Assembly: GCF_964340395.1 (NCBI RefSeq)
Contig: NC_135570.1
Coordinates: 800,001-864,000, forward strand
Direction: 5' to 3'
Length of the DNA: 64,000 nt
Origin: Glandiceps talaboti
Taxonomy: Eukaryota > Hemichordata > Enteropneusta > Spengelidae
The notes under the pieces were generated by a model that was not told the DNA's origin, ran no database searches, and worked only from the letters and a program-made list of their open reading frames with translations. Position numbers and translations under genes: made by a program. This document shows positions 53,094-64,000 of the stretch, in pieces (position 1 is the stretch's first letter; each line of letters opens with the position of its first letter).

Positions 53094-56000
53094 CCCTTCC
53101 ATTCATAACCCACATAAACAGGACAGGGGAGGGGTTATTGAGGGTACCTAATTCTCTCAATCACTCACACAAACACGTCAAAGTTTTGAGTCAAGACAAA
53201 AAATTTGACTTTTAAAGCACCTTTTATTTTTTCTCTTTTTCAGTGACCTAATAAGTATAACTAAATACAACAAAATGTCTTCAAAGTTTATGATCACATG
53301 AAAAATGTATCTCCACATGACAAAATCCATTTATTAGTGACTGTATCGACATGTGCACAAAAATAAATTTTCCCAACACAAACTGTAACGAAATTTAAAG
53401 ACTTGAGTGCCTGTAGTCTGTGTATGACAAATTACACAAAAATGAAAACGTAATGTTTTCACTTGATGGATCAAACTTGGTAGGCAAAACAAATCAACAC
53501 AGTATTAAGGGGACATGAATTAACTTAACCCCCTAAGCAAGTTAACAAATGCTATGTTGTTGGCACTGTTCACCCAACTACAGTCTTGTCAATATAAAGT
53601 AGCCAGTCTTCTGGAATTGTCAACTTTATTATAAAAGGAAATTAAGCTGATTATTTGTGCAGCTGCTGCTTTTTCAGTCTGATATATTTTTGTTGTTGTT
53701 CTATCAACATTTCAAGGTTTTTAAGTGTAAATGAAGTTCAATACAAAAACAAATTGTCATCACATGTGTTACTGAAATCATACAAAATTCACATATTCAT
53801 GATTAACCTAAACCAAATCGAAAAGAAATCATATTAGATGCGGTAAGTTTCATTAGTCTGATATGGTGAATTCCTTATTTCCTTCAACTTTGCCCTGAGA
53901 AAAGGAATATGATAGTGCCAGTGACGTAAGTTCCTTTACAATAATGAAATTCATAAGGCTAATAATACTGAACCTTTGGATTATATTTCTAAGAAAAGAC
54001 AGAAGTGTTATCAAATCTGTTTCTGTCATACTTAAACCAGCTTCAACCAATCTTAATACTTCTCCATTATCTGATGAGGAAATGTCCTTACAGACACCCC
54101 TTTAACCATTATTTCAGACAAATATTTAGTAAATATTGGCAGTTTTTTTAAAAGCTTTTGCACAACATTGTATAAAATGGCAATAATCAGCAAATTAATA
54201 TATTGATGCATAAACACAAAACTGCATGACCACAAAACTGTAACATCATAATGTTGACTTTTTAAATTCAAATTGTGTTTACTTAATTTTAGTAGTTTTT
54301 CACCATTAAATTTGAGTTATCAATGATTATATCTTTTAATTATTCAATGTCCTAATTTTGATCTCAGCCATTTTTTTTGTCTTTTATTCATATACAGTCT
54401 ATATAGTGGTTACTTGAATACATAAAGCATAGAATTCTGAGTTGTCAATAATAACATAGGCAAGGGAAAAAAGCACTCTTGCATTGCCACTATTAAAGAG
54501 ATCCTTCAGGGAAAATACTGTTTTTTTTCCATCAAAAACAAGCACAAATTTGGTACTGGCATCAAAGTGGCACAATTGGGTACTAGCATGAGAAATAAGC
54601 TCTCTTGTTACGACACAAAGTGGTACAAAATGTAGCATACTGAACTTGGACTTGAATTAAACTGTACACATGGAAAATGTGCATTGTTGTTTTGACAAAA
54701 ACAGAAAATGTAGCCTGTCTGACTTGGACTTTGGTATGATATTGCATTTATACATATTGCTGTGTGTTTATCAACCGCCACTTTACAAATTTTATCTCAA
54801 TAGACAACTATAATCAGCTGCATCTTTTAGTTCATACATCGCATAGCCACATTTATAGATAAAGGTCTCCATACCACACCCTTGTTTATTTAAACTAATG
54901 AAAACCCCCAAAACAATCTAATGATTAATTTTGTTTTTTGGTTGAGGTCATGGCCAAATACAATAATGACTTCAGTTCTTGTTTTGATCATAGACACTCC
55001 ACCAATGTTGGAGGGTTTATGTTAAGATCTATTCAATACTGCATTAAGTCACAACCCGGCAAAATTTCACACCTGTGGAAGTACTGTTCAACAGCCTAGT
55101 AACTACAAGATACATTCAGGGAGTCATTAATCTGCTTTCTCCCAAGGAGGTACTATTTGTAAACAAGTAAGTTATATTCAGGAGAAAGAGGACTAAACAT
55201 CCAAAAATTACCTAGTGTTAAGAACATGATGCCCATCCTTGTGATAATTTTAATAAACTTGGAATGCTAACTAAATAATCCCCATTCAAGATTACCCACT
55301 TTCTATATTCTACAATGAAATAAAACTATTTTACTATTTTCTATGTTTTTAGTTAGTACTTGGTGTAAATGCAGACCTATTTTGTTGAAAACATAGCTTC
55401 AATACTAGGTAGATTGTAAATGAAAAACAATACTAACATTCTCGAGGACAGAAATACACAAAAGAGAGAAAGAAAGCATGTGACAATTAACTTATAAGTT
55501 TTAAACACAGACCCAAGATAATGTCACTTCTAAATTGTACATAAGAAATAACTTTACAATTTGAATAATTCACATTGGTTGTTTCTTAGTTGCTACAATT
55601 GCTGTCTAAAAAATGATAATTGACAAATCTTTGCTTGAAGGCACCCACTCAGAATCATACAATACTACACACATATACTCTAGAAGTACTGTTCAAAAGC
55701 TAGCCTGAAGGGTCCAGTGGTTGTTACCACTTTGTATGTAATATGCTCACCATGCCTGGTTACATAAGCAGATCAACTGGTTACATACTGATGACATAAG
55801 TGGACCAAAGACTGGACCTTTCAGACTAGTCAAGAGCCTGATGAAAATACCAGATATGTTTGAGTTGCAATTTTACTTAGCATTTCTGAAAAGCTAACAT
55901 CAAAATTAACCAATATCAAGAAGCCATGTCCTAATACTATAGTACATGTACTTGCTGACACTTTTACCCGAAATAACGTTTTTCTGAAAAGTATTGTCTA

Positions 56001-56555
56001 TCATGTTCACAGATTCAAATTTATTTCAGATAACACAAACTAAGTTCTATGTAATATATAGTTGACATTCTAGTCAATTAATTTATCTTAAACATTGCAC
56101 ATTGATGTTAGAAATACCAAATTTAGATCTGTGAACATGAATTATGGTTACAAAGTGTAACACTCTTTGATATAGAAAGAGTACCCCAGTAAGGATAAGT
56201 TGGTACTCAACAATTATGCGGTGGTAGGACAAATATAACTTACAATGTTATTGCTAGACTATAAGATACGTTGTGTTGTGCCGCCCTCACTTGCCTCTTC
56301 TCTCCCAGAGAGAGGTTTACTGATGTCTGAGCGTCACAGCATAACTTTCTTACTCAGAGCAAATAATTCCTTCCTACAAACACATGTTCAATTAAATGGA
56401 AATAATTATATAAAGACAATACTAGTAACAAAAGTTTCAATGTCATAGAAAAATATAATCTCTTTCCTCTGTAAAATGAGTTTCTCTTCACACTGTTACA
56501 GCCTTTTATATTGGTACATGCTGCATACACACTAACAACCATATGTACTTGGTTA
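53094..56555. other. No gene seen
   Basis: Unique AT-rich sequence downstream of the DDIT4-like gene. A weak hairpin (catagacactcca...) lies at 54989-55021. Part must be the DDIT4-like 3' UTR. Confidence 0.5.
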
Positions 56556-59500
56556 TTATTCTTCCTGCAAATGATGTGATCTGTACAGTTTATTCTTAAC
56601 CAGCTTGAATCCAGGACTTACTCGTATTGAGTCATGTTTGGACAACTGAAAGCAAGTTGGAAACGAAATGTTGAATATTGAATGACTGACCCTTGACAAT
56701 TCAAGATACATTTCAAAGGTTGTAATAGTACATGGATCTACGACCACTTTTCCCAGTTTTCTTGTTAAACCTCCATCCTGCATTGTTATAAAGATGGTAG
56801 ATCCACGTATTCCACAGGGTTCTAATTTTGACATTCGCAGCATATCTTGAGCTATCCGGAGAGTCAAATCGAATGGTATCAATACTTCACAATCTAACTT
56901 GTCTTTGGCGTTACGTAGAGCCTCAAAGATACGTTTAGAGAGTGCTTGACATGTCTCTTTTTCTTCAGGATCTTCAAAAGTACCATAACTGTTTTTGTTT
57001 TCTGAAAGATATGAAATAAACAACAACTTGTAAATTCTACAATGTAATGGTCTGTTTCATAAAATTTACATAATAGCAACCATGACACAGTTTTCACTAG
57101 TGACTGAAAAACAAATTTTAAAAAATTTGTAGTAGTGACTGAAAAACAAATTTTAAAAACAAAATACATAGAATCATAATGGCTTGTTGATTCAATCTCA
57201 GACTTTGCTGGGTGTTTGAGGGTGAAAAATTCATAAGGACCCTGACTAATTTCTAACATGAAGTAAGTTGTTTTTCTGACTGAGCAAACATCCCTAAAAC
57301 AGACATAGAACTATATTCACAAAGTTAAATACTCCTTGACTAGTAGTCAAGGGTTTATCCATACAGATCTGGAACTATAATCACAATATTTGTAGTCCAG
57401 GATTTGTCCCTACAGATCTGGAACTATAATCCCAATATTTGTAGTCCAGGATTTGTCCCTACAGCACTTTTTATGACCTTTCCAACACATATGGATTACA
57501 CATTTACATACAATACACCTGAACTCAGATTGAACTTGTCAAGGATGTAGTATTGATAGAGGATTACAATAATGTTCATTGATATACACCTATGACCTGT
57601 TTGCTGACAATAACATACTGTGAGATGAAATTGAGATGAAGGGTATACTATGGGAATCTATAGAGCATTGTTTGATTGAAGGACTTAAATAGTGTTTTGT
57701 GGGGAATTACCAAAAAAACACCCCCATTGGCATCACTATATTTTCCAGAAAGGAAGGTTGAAATCAAGCCAGGCCTTTTGGAAACAATTGTACAAAAGAA
57801 AAGCACATTGAACTAACATGTTACACGACTGATAACCATTAGTTTTGTAATATTATATCTTATAGCACTATACATCAATACTAATTAAAACACACCCCTT
57901 CCTTGTTTCCTCTATAGGAAATACGCTCTGGATTGCAAGAACATGGTTTCATATGTAATATCAGAGGTTTGTCAATCAATGAAACAGAAATGACAAAACA
58001 TTTATAATATGAAGCATTTTAAAATCACTCACATACCAATCAAATTACTAAATTAAGGGCTGTACTTTTCATTTTCAATGGTCGGTTATTTCCTAGGTTC
58101 AACAAATGTGTTGAAACTTCAAATGTGGCCTCAATTTAAAACAAGACTTTAAGGTGACAAAGTCTGGAATTCTGATATCTCTGTTTAATTTCAAATCTTG
58201 GGGTTGGGAGAATTATACAGGAGAAATTAAAAATACATGCATTTGATTTTTTTAATGAGAAATAAAAAACTGAGAAATTGGAGTGGGAGGAATATTTATT
58301 GCAATTACATTATCGCTATTAGATTACAATTGTTCTTGTGTATTGTGACTTTTTGAACTCAGATAAAATGTCATTGGATATTTTTGGATATGATTTCACA
58401 AGAGCAGTGTATTTGTATATCTACATAAGTTTATCGAAATGTGAAATATTGTTGACAATTTAGAGACACACTTGACTCTGTACCCTGTGCATTGTTTCAA
58501 AGAGACAACTAATTATCAGCTTAGCTTAGCTCAGATTTGGTTGTTTTTTTGCAACTTATGAGGTGATGAATAAATCTACTCTGTTTTTAACCACTCAGCC
58601 ATGCATAATGCGGTTACAGCATTGATATTCCGCGTGAACAAACAGTCATCCATCATGCATTGTGTCCCGACAAGAACTTCGATTGTATGCAAAATAGCGT
58701 CAAGGTAATAAACACGTGTGCCTTATGGGTCAAGGGGTTAATAACCTCACGGGGGTACGGAAATGGCGAATCCAAGAGGAATGGACGTGTAAATTTTAAT
58801 GTTTGCTACGAAATGAATATTACTCATGCTCACAATACTAGTCTTTTGTCTTCTTCTGTGTCTTGTGTAACGTTTCATTGGTGGTAGGAAAATTGACCAC
58901 TTCGTTCTCCACTGTGATCATGTGACAAAATTTTATGGAAAATTTTCGTACATGTACACGCTCGCAATGTTGCTAATGTGCTAATAAGATTTTTATCGAG
59001 CTCAGCCAGACAAATCTGTTTTGTCAGAGCCAGGCGACTTTATGTTTACTGGCTTCAACTGTTCATTAAAACTTTTAAAAGTATAGCTATACCTTCTAGT
59101 TTACTAGAGCGTATAAAACGGTATATTGATACATAATCAGGAATCCTGTGATACTTTCCTTTGAAAAACAATCTAACCAATATGTGTCCCGGCCCATGTA
59201 CTTTAGTTTCACTGCCTTCAGTAATAGTTTCACTTGTGTCTCGAGTACTGCACGAAAGATTGTACATGCGTTCTGCAATTGTTACATCCGCAACTCGGGG
59301 ATATATGTCCCGTTTCGCGAATCTTTGATAGCATTTCCCCAACCCATTCATGATTTCGCAACCGCCACTTGCTCCCACTCATATTCTTGTGCGTGTGATT
59401 CATGAACAGCCACCAACGCAATGAATGGAATATGCAACCTCTTGCATGTAACACGGGGACATTTCACCTTGACCGTTCTTTGACACCCTAAAAAGTTCAG

Positions 59501-60546
59501 TGGGACAACTGATTAGTGGGTTCACATAGCCTAGTTGCAGTAATTGTAGAGTATATTGTGATTTTTAGTTTTTTCTTCTGTTTTTGTGATTTTTTCGTTC
59601 TGACGGTTTAACCATAGACCCTCCTCCACCAACCAGAAAAAGACATAACGAAAAAAAAAGCGCAAGAAATGGGAGAAAACCTCAAAATCACAACAAATGC
59701 AATAATTATTGCAGCTAGCTACAAATAGCCTGGGCGTAACTACCCTGAAAAACTAATTTTGTTCGATACTAGAGCTATCGAAAACGGAACATTAAAAACT
59801 CAGATGGTTCAACGTTCAGTTTGTTACAATGTAATCACGTAGGGTTGCTGGAGGGAAAACTCGATATTGTGTCGTACACTAAATGTCATAGCATAGCCGG
59901 CTGAAATATTGTTTGCTTTTTTCCCATTTTCGTTGCCATATTCAATCGCAAAAAAAATATTAAAGCATCTAGGTTTCCGAGGGCTGAACTTGGAGACTTA
60001 TAACATGTAAAATTTCGCAAACGAATGCAATCGGAATTCACTTTTACCCCGGACTTTTACATGTCCGGGCGAACGTCTACTATACCGTACGTACGGTTTA
60101 GTCTTACGCTGACCCTCGCGTTCGGCCGCGGAGCACAGTCTCTACACTGCTAGCTCTCACTCAGCTTTTGATACACTCTCTGCCATTTGACTACACGGTG
60201 ATCGCACTTACTATAGGAATTATTAAGCTACTAATAAACTTGTGAAACTGTCGAAAGATTTGAAATACGTATAAATTGGCTCTAAACAAGTACTGTTCAC
60301 ACGTTTGCAAATCGAACGTTAACAATGAATGAGAATGAGTTTCTCCTTACCTTCTGATTTCAACCCAACTTTCCCGAGCTCTGCTGTTTCAATCACTGAA
60401 GTTCGATATATTGGTTTGGGGGGACCAAGGATCATTTCGGCTATCTTTTCAATAATTCTGCGCCATGAATCGGCGACATCGAGTGATTGGGAATTGGCAT
60501 TCCCAGCTGATCCAAGCATGGTTCGTGTGTCTGTTGGCCCTGTCAT
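56556..60546 (-). CDS. DDIT4: DDIT4/REDD1-family (RTP801 C-terminal domain) stress protein, 2 exons, 213 aa
   Basis: Family members (DDIT4, DDIT4L, insect Scylla/Charybdis) are stress-induced inhibitors of mTORC1 acting through TSC1/TSC2. Minus-strand exons are 60351-60546 and 56556-57001, joined in phase 1 across a 3.35-kb GT-AG intron, giving 642 nt including the stop. The RTP801_C-type domain runs from about residue 75 to 205. Matching landmarks are an amphipathic start, EPCGIRG at 126-132 (SEPCGLRG in human DDIT4), a VDP..I.TFEMYLEL segment, and the terminal SPGFKLVKNKLYRS, which parallels STGFRVIKKKLYSS. The N-terminal 65 residues are low-conservation, as in the family. The ATG at 60546 has A at -3. 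The preceding bases (gattgtttcag) resemble a splice acceptor, so a 5' UTR intron is possible. DDIT4 versus DDIT4L cannot be separated. Confidence 0.9.
57103..57160. repeat. Short tandem duplication in DDIT4-like intron
   Basis: Two copies of gtgactgaaaaacaaatttt. Confidence 0.85.
57363..57463. repeat. 49-bp tandem duplication in DDIT4-like intron
   Basis: Two copies beginning acagatctggaactataatc, with a third diverged copy just before. Confidence 0.85.
59115..59195 (+). repeat. Interspersed repeat R3, copy in DDIT4-like intron
   Basis: Related to 36247-36335: aggaatcctgtgatactttc followed by gaaaaaca and tatgtgtccc. Confidence 0.5.
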
Positions 60547-62560
60547 TCTGAAACAATCACGATCAGCTGTTCGCGAGTGACTGCGTGAAAAGACGACTCT
60601 TTTTAGCTCCAAATGACAATGTTCTTAACCCTTTCCTGGTTCTGAGAGTAGAGATTCCTTTCCCTTAGTCTGAGTGATGTCTAAAATTCACGACTGGAGA
60701 GATTTTTGGGAGATTCCCTCACAAAGAACTCTGCCAGCCAGACACGTCAGTCGTGATGAAATAGCTACCCCAGACACGAATCAACTGCGATCAGCTGTTT
60801 GCCAGTACAGAATTTAAATAAGATCATTATCGTGCCCTCATTAGCATAATTAATTCCTTATAAGGCATATGGCGTCAGCTCGAAGCCAATCGTTTCGTCG
60901 AAAGTGGAGGGTGTGTGTTTCATTGTAAATGCGTAATATTAGAGGAACCCCCTCATACGCAGGCAGTAACCTTTGTCCTCAGCGAGTTGCTGTGTCTCTG
61001 ACCTCCATCGAGGCGGTCAGAGACCGAATACCCGATGATACGTGTATATTTCAGCATACTGTTTACCAGACAAGGCCAGGCTGTTCGGATCAATCGCGTA
61101 AACAGGTTGATGTCGACTGACGAACGTAAACAAGTTATTTTCAATCATTGGAAAATAAAATATTCATACATACAAACAAGTTTTTAAAAAAGCTTGCATT
61201 ATTGTTTTCGTAACCAATTATTAATTCATATTAAAAAAAATTTTTTAGCTCTAGGTTCGCTGATTATACCTGATTTTTTTCTTTTCCCTGTGAAACATGA
61301 ACAAACATCTGTTTCGAACGATGTATGAAATCCGTCACTATTCGCGACAAACCTCAAACTTATTTGGTTTTATCATACGATCAATTGACAAAAAAAGTAA
61401 AAAGAAGGATTTGCCTGTGATGTGATTCCTAGTATCTGCAACGCGTGATTTATTCAAAATTTTAGAATGCTGTAGAGAGTTTTTATTTCATTTTATTGTT
61501 TTATACAGTATCATCTGTGTAAGTTGCTATAATCTCGTATGTAGACAACGTGCGCATTTTTGTGCATCTAAAATATGTAACAACGATATTGATGAGTCTC
61601 CAGTTATGATTTCAGAGTATAGGTCATTACCTCAGTCTGTGTGTAGTGTACGTGTGTGTGTGTGTGTGGGGGGGGGGGGGCTACACGGTCACAATAGGAT
61701 ACTGTGTTACGTCTTACTTGCCTGTGGTTACGTGTAGGTTCGGGCATGGTTCGGGTAAATTTCCTGTTTGCTTGATAGTTACAACAATGGAGGTATACAA
61801 CGATCACGTATGCACGTATTGTTTGGAAATTTATTGCACATGCACATTTCTTGGAGGTAATATATCACCTTTGCTCCTTGTCTATCAGTGTCATCGTATC
61901 CAGGTAGGTGCCCTAAATACTGTTGTTGACTCTGTCCAAAACACAGAAGGCAGAGTGCCCTCGGAGGTATTAACCTCCAGACAATTACTTGTCTATACTC
62001 CAAGAGGACTTATATATTATAAACAATAGGCCTAATGGGTGAAAGAGCAACATACTCATATGCACCCACTTTAGTACCTTGATATATGTCACGTGATATC
62101 ATGTGATAAAATTAGGCCACTCACTATAGAATAGTAAAAATAGACACCTGATCTATTTTTGTTTTTTGTTTTATAGGCAAAGGTGATAAATATTCTTCAA
62201 GTTTTGATTATTTCTTTCAAAACTTAAACACTGCAAATTAATACTAGTTAAACAAGGTTTTTGCATTTTATCAGCAAAATATCAAAAAAGTGTCAGAAAG
62301 TAAAAACCTAAAATAGATCAGAAGAAACTTTATCTTTCAACAATGTTACATTTGTAGATTTTTGGAAACTCAAGCTTTTTTTTATATTCCACATCAAAGA
62401 CCCTTACATCACTATCATGACATAGTCATCTGTTTTCAAAAAAAAATATTGCGGAGTAGAGTTTCATGATTGTTTACTAGTACTGTCAGAAAAAACAATA
62501 TCGTTTAAAATTCCTGTTAACTTTTGTTAGCGTATATATCACTAGTCTACAGGATAATGC
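60547..62560. other. 5' flank of the DDIT4-like gene
   Basis: CpG content is raised to about 61.1 kb. It includes the CArG box, a hairpin with 10-bp perfect arms (gtctctgacc, 60994-61003 and 61015-61024), and a TG run with a G-tract at 61652-61680. No gene is supported. Confidence 0.45.
60856..60865. promoter_or_regulatory. Perfect CArG box upstream of the DDIT4-like gene
   Basis: CCTTATAAGG matches the SRF consensus CC(A/T)6GG exactly and is palindromic. It lies 310 bp upstream of the DDIT4-like start codon. The TATAAGG part could instead act as a TATA box for a 5' UTR exon. A CCAAT motif lies nearby (about 60886). Function is inferred. Confidence 0.35.
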
Positions 62561-62597
62561 TAACGTGGTAAGTGGAGGTGTAAATCGTAACGATACC
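62561..62597 (+). repeat. Short dispersed repeat
   Basis: taacgtggtaagtggaggtg plus taaatcgtaacgatacc resembles 16034-16069. Confidence 0.5.
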
Positions 62598-62982
62598 GTA
62601 TACGAACTATACTAATAATATCACAGTGCTTCTCTTCATTATATTAGGACCATCAGACACCATGTAGGCAGTGATCATGGAAGTACTCGACTTGACTAAT
62701 GCCACTTTCAAGTCTTTTCCTTCTCTGTGGCTAACATCCAGTCGACTTGTGATACTTGTCGTGTCTACAAGTTACTGTCTCAAGGAGTTCTCTATGCCAA
62801 TTTCTGTGCATCATGAATAACCAAGGCATTTATGACTTCGACATCTATAGGTATCTATCTATTCCTCGAATATGACGGAAATATATATATCGTAATAATA
62901 CTGCTTAATATTGCTTTGATTATTCATAGATGTCTATGGATTATTGCATTATTGTTACCAAGTGTAAAAACCTTGGCATGGT

Positions 62983-63014
62983 CACAGATAAGTAACACGT
63001 GTTACTTATCTGTG
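62983..63014. repeat. 32-bp perfect palindrome
   Basis: cacagataagtaacac followed directly by its reverse complement, with no spacer. The centre is the E-box CACGTG. Confidence 0.95.
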
Positions 63015-64000
63015 GCTTGGTGTAGACTCAGATTATTTTTAAATGGTCTGAGGCTCAGTCTGAGCATGGATGTATTAGTGATACATCTATGGTCTAAAGT
63101 GTAGAGAGGTCCTTGGGATAACACCACGGTATATAAGACCATACTAGGACCTGGTCCATCCATTATAAGACCAAGACAAGTCTCTAGGCTAGCTAATACT
63201 AGTTCAGAGACGAAATATGGTGTTTGTACCTTGAATCAATCTACTAATATATCGATAAAGTGTTAATGTATGATGGACAAGTGTACCAAATTAGACCCCC
63301 TTTCATACTGAAATCTTGTTTGCTTAGTTAGAACGTCAAATTAAACATTACACATGTAGGTGTGAACACCTCCATAGTAACACTTTTGACCAATCCACAT
63401 CTCCATATAGTAACACATTTGACTAATCAAGTCAGACTTTTGTTATACGACTCCCGCGTCTTTCTAGATGCTTCTTTTCCTTACTAAGTATTCAGCTAGA
63501 CTGGTGGATTAATCATAGCTCAGACAAGTAATCATAGACGTTAATTAAAGTTTAGACAATAGAAGGGGTTTCAACTATTGTCAATCATTCAAGGTGTTAC
63601 ACGTAACCTTAGCAAGAACTAGAAATGGATGTTTTACAAGTTGTTCTGTGGTTCTTTGCATCACAGCCTGAGACAAGGAATCTGTAGTGGCATTTAGAAG
63701 TGTGTTCTTTTGTGTGAAAAGGGATCTGAGTGGGGTAATTGCAAACAGTCAGGTGAATATTAAGCCCCCCTGGGCCTTGGGAGACCATAGACAGTGGAGG
63801 GGAGACTAACTGGTGAAAATAAAAACATTGTTGAAGACATTTTCTTTGACAAAATAAAAAAAAATGAAGAACAAACTCAAAATATTTTAAGAAAATAAAT
63901 CTCCCGAGGAGTCTAGTCTATGCTATAGGGGAAAGGTGATAACAAAAATCTCTACACGATTAAGAATTCTAGGGTAGTAGCCCAACCTCGACATGAAGAC
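63015..64000. other. No feature seen
   Basis: Unique sequence to the window end, with no supported exon. Confidence 0.5.

Noticed and set aside
59055-59378. 107-codon minus-strand frame inside the DDIT4-like intron
   Set aside because: Exons 1 and 2 join perfectly without it, and it overlaps an interspersed repeat (R3).
61646-62029. 127-codon plus-strand ORF
   Set aside because: Begins in a TG/G tract and shows no domain, splice context or conservation signal.

Overview
The window is AT-rich animal genomic DNA, apparently from a marine invertebrate. The evidence is long introns with GT-AG borders, tRNA-derived SINEs with a Deu-like core, a LINE remnant, MITE-like fold-backs, many minisatellites and long ATGT/CATA/CA microsatellites. 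It cannot be placed to species. No bacterial operon, phage, CRISPR array or virus-like gene was seen.

Four genes could be rebuilt exon by exon, each with consistent splice phases from start to stop. A cyclophilin A-type peptidyl-prolyl isomerase lies on the minus strand (29455-33863, 5 coding exons, 165 aa). A secreted or lysosomal acid lipase of the LIPA/gastric lipase family lies on the plus strand (35409-42389, 7 exons, 429 aa). The histone variant H2A.Z lies on the minus strand (44534-46542, 5 exons, 128 aa). A DDIT4/REDD1-family mTORC1 inhibitor lies on the minus strand (56556-60546, 2 coding exons, 213 aa). A possible first coding exon of an unidentified plus-strand gene sits head-to-head with H2A.Z at 46749-46783. 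These are unlinked housekeeping, stress and lipid genes, and nothing suggests they form a pathway together.

The left part (1-27 kb) has no gene I can name. It holds most of the satellites, with units of 38, 50, 80, 70, 29, 55 and 25 bp. The largest is a 2.3-kb array of a 29-bp unit that shows a 203-bp higher-order period. Three weak exon-like segments on the minus strand (434-670, 7345-7457, 24741-25027) and a CpG-richer region at 27.2-27.9 kb may belong to one large gene read leftward, but this is unproven.

The right part (46.8-64 kb) is mostly introns and intergenic DNA with a LINE remnant, a 162-bp hairpin element, a pentanucleotide array and a 32-bp perfect palindrome. The most unusual event is a fold-back copy of the H2A.Z exon 1/intron 1 region inserted about 1 kb from its source and flanked by a 14/15 direct repeat. 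I did not find a convincing undescribed biochemical system. The novelty here lies in repeat architecture and gene-structure details.
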